From the NCBI RefSeq assembly GCF_963576615.1, contig NC_088711.1, forward strand, positions 16,896,182 through 16,960,181: a DNA stretch of 64,000 nt. The letters are read 5' to 3'. This DNA comes from Watersipora subatra (Eukaryota > Bryozoa > Gymnolaemata > Cheilostomatida > Watersiporidae). The notes under the pieces are model-generated. The model was not told the origin of the DNA. It saw only the letters and a program-made list of their open reading frames with translations, and made no database searches. The stretch's first letter is position 1. Each line of letters opens with the position of its first letter. The translations under genes and the position numbers were made by a program. Positions 1-11,408 of this stretch are shown one piece after another.

Positions 1-1303
1 CCTCTTTACACAAAACCATTATTTCATGCATAACTGATCGTTTTTGCGCAAAGCTATTGATATTGTTAACTTATTCCTGTTACTCTCTTGTTTCCATCGC
101 ATTAGCAGGGTATCGTCAGATCACCACTTTTTCTTTTAAAAGGGTTTCACATTAAATTTGTTGTATGAAGGATTGCTACAAAGAAGGCAGGAAGAACGTC
201 GTTAGTTTATTCTATGGTGTCACATTCTAGCCTAAGGAGTTTCTATGCACTAAATCTGGTCTTGCCGAGCACTCGTGGGACAGTGCAGGGCGCGGCGCTC
301 ATCGTACCATAGACCAAGTTCTGGAATGAGCATTTCTAGTCGGTGTGCACTAATCTTATCTTCACTGTAACCAACAATGGCTTGGCCCGCTAATCTAACC
401 CCTCCTTATTGGTCATCACCTCTGACAGTGTCTCACTCTATCGTAGCGGTGTCGTTAACAACGTGTCTCCTCTTTGGTTTGTCATGAAAGTTGTGTTTGT
501 TAGAAGTGAGTGTTGTAGTATTTTAGTTGCTTCGCTTGGTTCTAATCGTCTGCTTCTAGCTGTCTAACTATGCAGTCTATGTGTTCTTCGTTATGGCCAC
601 AGCCTAATCAGAGCAACACAAGCTGACTAACCACAACTGTTAATATCGAGAGGAGATTTGATGCTGCCAGCTCCTATTGTTACTAGCTATCTTATATAGA
701 TACTGACTGTAATAGTTTGATAACGTTACTTCAGTTCCAAATGTTCTTGGTAATTTTCCAGTCAACACTGCAGTCAACAGCTAAATTTTATTGTTTGTCA
801 ATGCAGAACTTGCAACTAAATGAGCAAGTTATTTTATAAAAATCAACCTGTCCGTTTTATTATAAAATTATTGTGAAGAAATTAATCACAGCCTATAATA
901 TACTTTGTAGTGCCGGTGTACTTTGGTCATCAATATCAACTTCTTTCGTTTACCCAAATAAGCTGCTGAAATCTCTTCTCACTCGTTTAACTCTGTCAAC
1001 AGAAATCTTTCTATGTAACTAATCTTTTTACATTAACATTTCCAAGCATCGAGAGCATAATTCCTAAAGTATTTAGTTATAGTAATTGCGTAATAACCTG
1101 GTGTAAATCATGTACATGTAAGTCACTGTACTGATGTTGTTATATAGCAGCATTGTAGTGTAGCGATATCATAATGTTGAATATATATAACACAGCCTCT
1201 GTAGTCTAACATCAGTGTAGCGAAGCCTGGAAACATAGCCTGAGAGACATCGATGAGAGTTGTAATCGTTGCATATTTCCTCACATTTGCTTTCTTTGTT
1301 TAG
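1..1303 (+). other. Intronic sequence upstream of the first recognisable srGAP exon
   Basis: No exon, RNA gene or repeat was recognised here. The only long reading frame (minus strand, about 1169-1363) has no family resemblance and overlaps a plus-strand exon. The stretch is best read as intron of the srGAP gene, because the first exon seen (1304) begins inside a codon and so needs upstream exons. Confidence 0.5.
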
Positions 1304-4300
1304 CGATCGGGATGAAGCAGATGGAAGTGAGAATGAACACAGTGATGATGGTGAGCAAAACATTTCCTTGAACCAAATTTAATATTCTATTATGCATCTT
1401 TGTGTATTTGACTTCATATTTGAAATTCATGCTTCATAATGCGAGCACCGCTTAAACATTGGATAGCTGAGAATGTAATAGTCTAGGCATATAAACTGTT
1501 CATCAGTCTTTTTATGAATTGTCTCATCTTTGTCATCTTCTGATTATGTATTTCAGACTTGTTGGGTAAGGCATCCTGCAGCATTCTATGTTGTCAGCAG
1601 CCTTGAAAGACTGATTCAATTTCTTTCATTTTACTCTTTGCTGCTCTTCAGTATTTGATGTTGTTCGTCTTTGCTGTCAGCATTTGTTAACTTATATCAG
1701 TAAGTGTGGCAGGCACATACTTATCAGACGATGTCTTGTCTATAAGAAGTGCTGCCATTTCAATAAATGACACTGCTGCACAACATCATTCACTAGCACC
1801 TTGATCGAATTAAGTACCCTTAGATTCAGGCTTGTGTGCCCATTCTCAGCCATAGAATAACTATAATTGCATCAGTAATGTTGATTCACCTGAAGCTACA
1901 AGATTCCCCGATAGCAAGAACTACATCATTGCAGAGCACTCGCTTACCCTGACAAATTAGCCTCATCTACAGAGGTATTGTGAGATGATTTTAAGGCGCT
2001 GTTTGTTCGCAGATGCCGATGCGTTTGAAGCCACAGCAGCATTTGACTATGAAGGCAGGACCGAGGGAGAGCTATCATTCAAGCAGGGAGATACGCTCTT
2101 GTTATATAACCAAAAGTCAGCAGACTGGTGGGAAGGCGTGCATGAGGGCAAGGCAGGCTTTATCCCCGACAGATACATTCACTTCAAACAGTTAGCATCT
2201 ATACTTATCTTGCCATATTTATCTTCCAATATGGAAGTTCTAACAGCGTAGAACTGCGTGTGAGGACTCAAAATGCTGTTTGACCCTTGAGGCACATTGT
2301 ATGTAGGCTTTTCTTTGAGGTACAGTGGGAAATTTGAATTTAATGTTTTAATTACTTTTGAAATTTATTTAAAAAAGAGAAACCTGATTTTATACTACAG
2401 GTAATATATATATAATAATAATAATATATAATATATGTAATATAATTAATTAGTGGATCAATAATCTCAATTCTAAATATACAACCATTAGTCAGCATGG
2501 AGAGGATGGGTAAAACTTACCTTTAGACTGAAAAAGCCCTACGTATAGTAGCAAATAGCAACCAAAACCTGTTTTATTTTTTGTTAATTGGGCTTGATAG
2601 CATTGGCAGTTTCTAAGGCGTAGATTTTGATCAAAATATGAATGTCTTGAATATGCAGGTCTCCAATGAATATCAAATGAGTCTTGGATGAGTATCTATT
2701 TATATATTCAATTACTAGTTTTTATCATGTCGTATCTTATGCAGAGATGACGTGTCAGCGCCCACTACACCGAGCTGCACAGGGAGTCTGCCAAACCGTA
2801 GCTTAACTTCTGCCCCTCTACCCGAGGGTTCCCCAAAGGTGAACATAAACAAACGACGCAGCGATTCACAGCTTCAATTACCAGCTCTTGAGTCTGCACC
2901 AGACTCAGGGCAGCTTGCAGAGAAGTGCAGTTCTCAGCCTGATATTCCAAGTACTAGCAGTGGAAGTCAGCTATCATTGCAGCTGAGGTATGCGTGACTT
3001 TGGGGGCTGTTTATTCTTATAAGCTTATCACTTCTTTCTATTTCATACGCACAGACTGAGTCCCCTTGTGAGTCAATTAGATGTTTACACGAGTGGTAAT
3101 TGATTGTAATAAACATTTCCAGATCTTAAACTTGTAGGTTTTATTTCAGCCTTACTTTCAAGTTATCATTTTTGCAAGTTTAACTCTATATAATGGCTGT
3201 TCAACCCTTGCACAATGAAATAATTCAATTAATTAGTTTTCAGTTTTGTTTGATGTATGACTGACTCCTCAAAAGTTGATGCTATGATTTTTCTCCAACA
3301 AGGATGGGAAGCATAACTCGTTCTTGATAAACCAGACGTAAACAAGTGAAGTAAGTGTTAGACTGTTATGGGAAAGATTTTGTATCATCTTCGTAGACTT
3401 CCTCCTACGAAAGAAATAATTGAACCAGGTGAAATTGATGTTCCTCTGGTTCGTACAGCATCTAATGAATCATTGAGTGACCAATCAGAACATAGCAGGA
3501 AGTCAACACCTAGTCACTCATCGGTAAGCATTCATCTTTTGATTCCATATTACAACCCTATGGTATGCCGAGCATAAACCCAAGCGATATACAAAGTTAA
3601 TCTCTTTCAATATTGCTTCATATGTTGGAGCAACTGTTCTTATAATACAACATCACACTTTACCTAATTTGTGCCCGAGCTTAAAAACCAGTGATAAAGG
3701 TTAAGAATATTAATATAATAATCACATATAGTATTAAAACAAAAAAATTATACAAAACTGGGAACAACTAAATTCAGAATTTAAAATCATAAGTAAGAAC
3801 TAAATTAATAAGGTAACATTCAGTAAGCAAGGCTTTTATTATTACAGCAGACGCCCGTACAACATAAATAATCTCTTCTGAGAGCGTTTATATTATAAGA
3901 TTTTATGTTATACGAACAGTATAATGTATAATCCTTTTAATTGCACGTAATTACATGCAATTATAAGGATTACGTGTAAATTGCCTAATATGTTCCAATA
4001 TTTTTCCAAACCACTATGACTCGCCAAAGTGAAAAAAATATATAACTTTTCAATTTAATGACTGTTCAGTAACTATTGGTATTATTGGAATTTTTTTCGC
4101 TTTATTTCTCCGCAGCAAGGTCTTTGCTACAAAACAAATATAATGACTTGAATGAAGTAAAAGAAGTGTAATAGATACTATATGTCGGTTTCTCTCCCAA
4201 GTGCGGCAAGAGAGAAAGGGATACTTTTAAAGCTAACTATAGCAGTCCCGTTATTCAAATCAAATTTGGGAACTTGTACCAACTTGAGGCCGTGCGGATT

Positions 4301-6264
4301 TTCTTACATAATACAATGCGAAAACTTCACATAAGTTATTTACATGGGAATTTATGTAAAAGGAGGTTTACGTAATCGGAATGTCTACTGCGCTTTACTT
4401 TTAAAAGTATGGAAGTGTGCGGTGTAACTTAGTCTCACTTACACCGGAGTTTAAATGAATTCATTTTAGATTTTTTTTTCATATGATTTTTCATTTCCAC
4501 AAATTTATTTACTTGAGCATACAAAACTGAAATTCTTCAAGAAAATTTGAAACTTTAAGTCATATGACAAAAAATTCGTAAGTACAAGTGAGGGCGAGTC
4601 AAGGTTTGACTATGAATGATTCGTTGTAGTTTTATAGTGTGTCATAAAACTGCTAAAAGTTTCTAAAAGCTTTTTTGGTGCTTTGAAAAATTATTTTTCG
4701 AGAATTTTTACAATTCCTCAAGTTACATGTTTTTCTCACACAAATCAGTAGAACCTGTTAAATGCCTTTATTACTGAATGAAGCTTTAATTAAAGTTTAA
4801 CCAAAGCTCCTGAGGATAGTGTTCATATAGGCTAGACGTATAGCGTGTGTCGTCTATGATGGGCAGCTCCTGAGGATAGTGCTCATATAGGCTAGACGCA
4901 TAGCGTGTGTCGTCTATGATGGGCAGCTCCTGAGGATAGTGCTCATATAGGCTAGACGTATAGCGTGTGTCGTCTATGATGGGCAGCTCCTGAGGATAGT
5001 GCTCATATAGGCTAGACGTATAGCGTGTGTCGTCTATGATGGGCAGCTCTTTGTTATACGTACAAACGGAGCTCAGTCAATAAGTTTGGTTGCAGGCTGG
5101 TGCTAATCGCAGGCCGTCTGTGCCGAGGGCAGTCATCAGAAAAGTGGAGAAAGAGACGGAGTTCAGTGATGAGGTGACGACATATCTGAAGCCTGCAGCC
5201 GTAGATTCTACGTACACTACGTCTGTACCTCTGGATACCATGGTGTCGAAACCTATCACGTTGAACTCCCCTGTTGATGCTGATGCTTGCGACGCACACC
5301 GCAAGGAAAGCACAGCAAGCTACTCATCAATTGAGGAGAATAAAAACATAGACAAGGCTCTAGCTGAGGTAGGGGTGGCATGACTGGGTTTACAATCATT
5401 TAGGTAATATAATGGTTTCAGAGGCAGAAGTTTTAAGAATTTTAATTTTAAACTTTTGCTCTCTTTGCATAGGTGATGTCCAACCTTCAAACTATGAGAC
5501 AAGGTAAGGTGTCAGATGACATTCTAGAAGTAGATAGATCGGTGGTGCAAGAACCTGCTTCTCCTCCTCCTACCAGATGCACCCCTGACCTGGTACAAGA
5601 TCTTCCACTGGTTGACAGTACGAGTGACAGCAGTCCTGTTGGCAGCTACAACGAACCCCTGCAAATGCCAGCATCTCCTCCTGCCGTAACATCAGTGGTT
5701 GACCATGCGAACAACCATAGCGAGTTAGAGAGTGTCGCTGAGACATTTGCGAATAGTGATGGTACTATAATACGTATCAAGTCTAACACCGAGCTCCAGC
5801 GAGCTCCGGCAGCCATCAAGTTTATCACTCCGAGTTTCTCTCGGCCTAGGGAGTTGTCTAGCTTTAAGAGATCATTGTCCACAAGCTCGGCAAACAGCCC
5901 TAAAGAGGAGTCGTCTACTCCTGTTGAAACCATTAGGGTAAGTGGCAAAGTGCAAACTGTGACAGGGAATCCGATACAAGTCAAGGCTCCGAGCATCCCT
6001 TCTCACTTGGATCTGTTGGATAGTAGGAAAACCCAGCCACTTAACAATCTCGTCGCCGAAGAGTCGACAGATGCCTCGCAAAGCCTTCCAAGCACACCAG
6101 CATCGGGGCAATTAACAATTCCATTCCCGTCAATGTCCAAGAGCACAGATTCCTCTAATGCATCTGAATTGCTGGCAGTTGGGGTGCAAAAGTTTAAAAA
6201 GCCACCCCCACCTATAAAAGCAAAACCTAAGCCTCCAGCGCCTCCTCCAAAACCTAAAAAGTAA
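1304..6264 (+). CDS. SRGAP: srGAP-like Rho GTPase-activating protein, 3' part (SH3 domain and C-terminal tail)
   Basis: SLIT-ROBO Rho GAPs combine an F-BAR domain, a RhoGAP domain and an SH3 domain, and control membrane shape and actin. Only the 3' end is here. Exons by splice sites and phase: 1304-1350, 2013-2190, 2745-2987, 3397-3523, 5096-5368, 5473-6264; every junction keeps frame. Exon 1 encodes an acidic linker. Exon 2 encodes a complete SH3 domain: AAFDYEGR opens it, ELSFKQGDTLLLY follows, then the ADWWEG tryptophan pair and GFIPDRYI. The ELSFK-G-x-LLLY and DWWEG blocks are typical of srGAP SH3 domains. Exons 3-6 are Ser/Pro-rich and low in order. The stretch NKNIDKALAEVMSNLQ resembles the short helical block found after the SH3 in srGAPs. 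The protein ends in a proline/lysine-rich run (KKPPPPIKAKPKPPAPPP), a likely SH3 ligand, then a TAA stop. F-BAR and RhoGAP exons must lie left of the window. The family call is firm; which paralogue cannot be said. Confidence 0.85.
3624..3830 (+). repeat. Dispersed repeat, family 1, copy 1
   Basis: This AT-rich stretch in an srGAP intron resembles 46697-46905 in the same orientation. Shared landmarks in order are GTTGGAGC, ATTCTTATA or GTTCTTATA, GAGCTTAAAA, ACTATACAAAAC or ATTATACAAAAC, and GACTAA or AACTAA near the end. Family unknown; both copies are degenerate and the limits are approximate. Confidence 0.4.
4805..5049. repeat. 60-bp tandem repeat, 4 copies plus part of a fifth
   Basis: The unit starting AGCTCCTGAGGATAGTG repeats at an exact 60-base spacing with almost no differences between copies. 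It sits in an srGAP intron and ends about 45 bases before the acceptor of the exon at 5096. The near-identity of the copies points to recent expansion. Confidence 0.95.
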
Positions 6265-7400
6265 TTTTATGTACTGTAATAGGTTTTAGTTGCTTTTTAT
6301 TAAGGTGTCTAAAGCGTTCTTCATAAGGTTCTCATGCAACTGCTTGTGTAATTATTATTTCTAATTAATTTATACAGTTCATATTTTGTTTATTGTCATA
6401 TCAATTTTATTGGTTCATAACTAGCGCATAGTTGTTCTTTTACCAAGTTTTAAAAGTACATATAATGTTCTTTTGTTGTCCAATGAGTTTGGATCACATA
6501 TCTTACATTCAGCCGGTATTTAACGTGTTTCATCACTGTTAGCAGCATGCGCAGGAAAACAATGGCACACTGCATCACTACCCTAGGCGATTTGTTTCCT
6601 GTTTAGTAATCATTTTATTTGCAGTGTGCTTGCGATGCAATCTGTACTATGCTGCGTTTATCGATTGTTGAGCAATCTATAAATATACAATTAAGTACAT
6701 TTTTAAGTTTATTCAGTTTCTTGATTTTACATATCAGTCGAATTATCTAGGATATACAAATGTTTTCCTTATAGTCCACCTATGCAACAGGAACTTGGTC
6801 AAGCAAACAGGTTTTTGTAAAACCAAACACTTTTTATAATGAATTCTGAGAGCAGAGAATTCGCAGCAGATGAGGCAATGATGAATAATTTGCTTATTTT
6901 TCTGTAAAAACTGATTCACTTTGGCCAGCTGGTTTTACTTTTCAGACGCAATGATCCGTACAGAGGGTGTAATACTTAGGAGTGTTAGCCTGATCTAAGC
7001 AATGTTGGACCGATCTTACAAAATTTTGTAACTTCACGAGTCTTAACATGCCTGCTAGCCATTTGCAACGCTAGACCAGATAAGTGATGCAGCTGATCGA
7101 GTGAGTACCTGTGGTTTTAGGTACATAGTAGAGCTTCATGTATATAAAACATGGCCTTATAACAATAGCTGACAGTCTGACGATGTAGGAAGGCAGTTGC
7201 ACAAGGCAGTTGCACGGTTTTCTGTTTTGCCGCAAGTTGTCCTTATAATAGACAGGTGAGTGAGGCTAGCATGGACAACCTTTTTATTGACAACCTTCCT
7301 AGAACGGACAACCTTTTGACAACCTTTCAGAGGGTAGCTTTCATCAGCTAAGTAAAAGTTACATTGTAAAAGATGCATCAGTATGGAAACCATGAGTCAG
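6265..7400. other. srGAP 3' UTR and spacer
   Basis: No gene was recognised. The first part should be srGAP 3' UTR; I found no clean AATAAA shortly after the stop. Around 7273-7328 the short motif GACAACCTT occurs four times. Reading frames here are short and show no family signal. Confidence 0.4.
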
Positions 7401-7837
7401 TACAGGAGACCGGGGCAGGTTGAGCATCGGGCAAGTTGAGCATCGGGGCAAGTTGAGCATTGCCATTTCCTGCCAACCATGTATTTTGTTGTTTACATTT
7501 GGGACATAATTTTATGGCCTTGAACATTACATGGAGGTATTTACAAACTCGAGGTGAAAGACAGAGAGGTAAGCCATTCATTCAGAACTTCGTCATTTTT
7601 TCTGTTTTCTTGTAATTTTCCAGTAAACCATACTTGTGCAAAAGGCCAAATTGAAATAGTCTGTGACCAGTACATTGTTACAACTTATTAAATAGAATCT
7701 TTCTAAAGTAATACTATAATTTTTTTGTGATTCCACGTGTAGGTTTTCTAGCTTTGATCACACCTGTGAAGTTGGGTGTGGGACAAGTTGATCATTGTTG
7801 ATTTGGGGTAAGTTGAGCATGCTAAACTTACCCCGGT

Positions 7838-8161
7838 ATGTTCATGAATCCTATACGTCTGATCTTGGACAATCCTAGTTCACATATCAGCGTTGATGGT
7901 ATAGAGAAAGTAAAATGTGCAGGTTTGGTGATGCTGACCACATCTCTTCATACTTCCTATCGTATTCAGCCACTTGACATCACAGTGTACCAAACATTTA
8001 GAGCAAATTGTAACACTGCCATTAATGACTGGATGTGGCTTAATACTGGTGAGACTGTTGGAATTGTAAAAATTGAAGAGTTTGTAAACCAAGCTGTTCT
8101 AAATGCTCTAACACCTAAAAACATTATATCTGGATTTGAGAGGTCAGGTATATCTATCTGA
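7838..8161 (+). pseudogene. Tigger/pogo-type transposase fragment (DDE_1 domain, C-terminal half)
   Basis: The frame reads LILDNPSSHIS (the second catalytic Asp of the DDE triad), then a hydrophobic strand, then TSYRIQPLDITVYQTF, INDWMW and LTPKNIISGFERSGI. The blocks LxLDNxxSH, TSxxxQPLDxxVF and NIxSGFxxxGI are hallmarks of Tigger/pogo/jerky transposases. About 107 residues remain of a protein that usually has 450-600, with no HTH region, so this is a relic. The first ATG is not a meaningful start. It sits between the matching terminal motifs of the element. Confidence 0.85.
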
Positions 8162-8596
8162 ATGGTGATGTGTTTTGTGAATCAGACTTTGTAGCAGCTG
8201 TTGTTACAGATCGTCCTATGACAGGGTCACTAGAAAATTCAAATTTATCTCCATTGGATGTCCCGTGTTACTATGATTAATAAAGATGATAAGGTTGTCC
8301 TCGTAAACTATCTGATTCAAACAGGAGAGAGCTTTCCTACTCGAACATCCATTCGCTATTCAGATAAAGACTATGAGGGATGATTGAACTATAAAAATAT
8401 TGCTAAGTGCTACCAGAGCCTGTCATTGACCAGCAAGGAGGATTCATTCCAGTTATGCATTAAACTGTAACTATCCCTTTTACCCATTTATACTTCTAGT
8501 TACCTGAGTTACCTCTATTTTAGATTTGCTCTATTTTAGCTTTTCCATGCTAATTTGCATCCTAAATAAAAGTTTCAGGCATGCTCGTTATTCTCT

Positions 8597-8996
8597 ATGC
8601 TCAGCATGTCCCGACCATGATCAACATGCCCCGACCATGCTCAACATGCCCCGAACATGCTCAACATGCCCCGACCATGCTCAACATGCCCCGACCATGA
8701 TCAACATGCCCCGACCATGCTCAACATGCCCCGACCATGCTCAACATGCCCCGACCATACTCAACATGCCCCGACCATGCTCAACATGCCCCGACCATGC
8801 TCAACATGCCCCGACCATGCTCAACATGCCCCGACCATGCTCAACATGTCCTGACCATGCTCAGCATGCCCCGACCATGCTCAGCATGCCCCGACCATGC
8901 TCAACATGCCCCGACCATGCTCAACATGCCCCGACCATGCTCAGCATGCCCCGATCATGCTCAACATGCCCCGACTCTGCTCAACATGCCCCGATA
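8597..8996. repeat. 20-bp tandem satellite (about 20 copies) inside the Tigger-like element
   Basis: The unit ATGCTCAACATGCCCCGACC repeats at 20-base spacing with few variants (CTCAGC, CCCGAAC, TGTCCTG). Its reverse complement contains CGGGGCATGTTGAGCAT, one base different from the terminal motif CGGGGCAAGTTGAGCAT at the left end of the element. All three forward frames stay open across much of it because 20 is not a multiple of 3 and the unit lacks stops, so these frames are not genes. Confidence 0.95.
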
Positions 8997-9429
8997 TTTT
9001 CTTTTGGTTTTTTAATTTTTATGAAAACTTCATTAGTTGAACTGGAAAAATAATACTGCCCATTGAAACACTGTGGTAGGTGGCACCTATGCTATGAAAT
9101 TCAATTTTATCGTACTATAAACAAAAGAGAGATAGCCAATCAAATTTTGCCTGCTCAGCTTGCCCGCAGTCTCCCCCACATAGGATATCTATCTCGTGGT
9201 AACACGTGTAGCAGCAACACATACTGCTACATCTCCATTCTTGCATCGTAATAAATTGTAGATGATCTCATCACAGAATTACACACGTGTCAACATTAAA
9301 GTAAGACTACGGAACTAATGGTCTGTTAAATTTAGGATTTACATCTAACCAATTAAAAAACTTCACTTTTCATTAACATAAGACAACTGAGCTATACTAA
9401 GCAATACATTCATACATCATATATACTGT

Positions 9430-9805
9430 GTTAAAAATGTACTTACAACAGTTACAGTTTTCACCCAGAGAAATAGGAATATAATGTATGAAACCAAGGA
9501 AAGATGGAACAGTTTGGCTGTGGTAGGCTATTTACGAAGCGATTCATATATGCTTCTAATTGTAATCATCAGAAATTATATGAAATGAAAAGAACATAGT
9601 TTGCAGTTTCATCAAACTAGCTGTTAGAATGGTTGCATAAAAATCGGAAGTAAAACAAGGGTTTTGTAAAATCTGCCGAATTTACTGGCATTTTCCAAAT
9701 ACTTAGGTAGACAGTTTTTCTGTATAACACAGGCATGTATGGGAATAAGTAGGCAGTGCTAACAGCATTCAAGGCATTGAATAATGCGGTGTTAGATAAG
9801 CTTAT
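9430..9805 (+). repeat. Dispersed repeat, family 2, copy 1
   Basis: About 370 bases match 18685-19065 in inverted orientation with high similarity over most of the length, for example GGCTATTTACGAAGCGATTC here against GAATCGCTTCGTAAATAGCC there. No terminal inverted repeat or coding potential was seen. It may be a nonautonomous element of unknown class. Confidence 0.75.
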
Positions 9806-10031
9806 TTAATGCTTACCTCTTGACACTCTTTACTTTACCAAAGCTACTGTAAGCCTGTGTCACGTGGCTCCACTCATCAGGTGAATGTCATTGAAAGGTT
9901 GATTTAGCCTTTTCTGATATTGGTAACGGTAGCTCGCTTTCACTTGGTCAGTAGTGGCTATAGATGCAAACTTCGGCATACCTGCAGTGTCTGTAATACA
10001 TTTATATCGTGCGCAATGCTATCTTCTTTAA

Positions 10032-10913
10032 TGGTTGACTTGCAACAAAATTCACTTTACAGTTGTTTGGTATCAAAAGATACACCATGTCTTACTCTGC
10101 TGTGTTGTAGGTGCAAAATATGTGGAAATGTGATTACAAGCTCTTAAAAGCTCAAAAACGAACACTTAATCGCAGCCATCACGAAAACGCTGTAGGTTGG
10201 AATCCTTTCCCAAAACGGCTCAAATAGGACGTAGTTGAACACGACGTGCTTCTGTTTACACTTTCGTACAACCTCGTTCGTCGAAATATTTTCGCTAATA
10301 TACTTAACACATTTAATAAAACTATGTCTATTGTTCTTACGCGTTCATTTCATTATCATTGTAATGCTGTCGTTTTGAGTACTAATATTTAAAAACTTAG
10401 CCTAAAAATTAGTTTAATTTTTAACCTTAGCATATCATCCTCTGATAAACATGAGGAGCCTGTTGGTCATTTGTAATAGTAAAAAATGCTGCAGAAATTG
10501 TTCGCCCCATTTGGCAAGAAGTATGGGTCACATGATCAGATTACGACTAGATGAATAGACAAAGCTGAAATGAAACTGTAAAGTAGCGTGAGTCTATATT
10601 TGATGAGGGCTTTCCGGTAGAACCCGAAGTGCTTGTCATAAACTAAAGCTACGAGACGTTTTATATTGAGCCTTTTATTGATAACACTACATGACCAAAC
10701 AATAACCAGGTTGAGTTGAGTAGGTCATCGAAATAAAGGGATTCCAACCTACGACATTTTTTGTGATGGCTGCGATTAACTGTTCGTTTTTGAGCTTTTA
10801 GAAGCTTGCAATCACATTTCCAAATATTTTGCACCTACAACTCAGCAGAGTAAGACATGGTGAACCCTTTGATACCAAATAACTGTAATGTGAATTTTGT
10901 TGCATGTCAACCT
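10032..10913 (+). mobile_element. TTAA-flanked MITE with about 178-bp terminal inverted repeats, copy 1
   Basis: The element opens GGTTGACTTGCAACAAAATT and closes with its near reverse complement ending GTCAACC. The arms match for about 178 bases (10032-10210 and 10736-10913). The target sequence TTAA lies directly outside both ends (10028-10031 and 10914-10917), the signature of piggyBac-type insertion. No transposase is present. Two relatives lie at 26160-27069 and 53081-53393. Confidence 0.9.
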
Positions 10914-11228
10914 TTAAGATAATTCTTTTGCAATAGAACAAATTAATTTTCTAAAGATAGCTCCGCAATTGCATAGGTTAAACTTTGTCCAGAAGACTGG
11001 GTAGAAATTTTTGTAATTATCATAGCTGTAGCAAAATAACAATGATAGCTATACTAATGGTTGCTGTACTAATATTTATATTATTGAAAACAAAAATTCC
11101 AAACCCATACTTTCTTGCCGTAAACAAATGTGAAGACAAATCGGGATAATTTCTATTGAACAAAAGCAGTGAATCAAATATTTGGCATCAGGTTCCCTAT
11201 TGTATTTACGCGGTGTCGTGATTTCGTT

Positions 11229-11237
11229 TATATAAAG
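11229..11237 (+). promoter_or_regulatory. Candidate TATA box of the single-pass membrane protein gene
   Basis: TATATAAAG lies about 170 bases upstream of the ATG at 11409. The spacing fits a core promoter plus a 5' UTR of roughly 140-150 bases. Such strings are common in AT-rich DNA, so this is only a candidate. Confidence 0.3.
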
Positions 11238-11408
11238 AGGTATAGCATGTCAAGTGTCTATAGAAAACCTGTTTGTATAGGAGCTGAGTGAGCGGTAAGA
11301 AAAAGGCAGTTCTAAGTAGCCAGCAGCTTTTCATAAGATTCGCTGATAGTAATATATCGCGCTTTTGGGAAAGTCCTACTCAATATCGCTAGTGTTTTGC
11401 AAGCTATC

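Larger units (their letters stand above)
7403..9180 (+). mobile_element. Tigger/pogo-like DNA transposon, decayed, with internal satellite
   Basis: The left end carries GGAGACCGGGGCAGGTTGAGCA and the right end is its inverted relative, reading from the right edge GGAGACTGCGGGCAAGCTGAGCA. The element is bounded by TA on both sides (7401-7402 and 9181-9182), the target site of Tc1/mariner/pogo elements. Inside lies a DDE transposase fragment (7838-8161). The motif GGGCAAGTTGAGCAT occurs again in tandem at the left end, near 7815, and in inverted form as the 20-bp array at 8597-8996. The N-terminal CENP-B-like DNA-binding part of the transposase is not seen, so the copy is not autonomous. Exact ends carry a few bases of uncertainty because the left TIR is about five bases shorter than the right. 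Confidence 0.75.

Noticed and set aside
5646-5996. Minus-strand 116-residue frame opposite srGAP
   Set aside because: Shadow of the last srGAP exon, which has clear splice phase and composition support.
8526-9053. 175-residue frame of MLNMPRPCSTCPDHAQ-type repeats
   Set aside because: All three forward frames are open because a stop-free 20-bp unit repeats; there is no flanking coding signal, and the sequence is the inverted terminal motif of the transposon.
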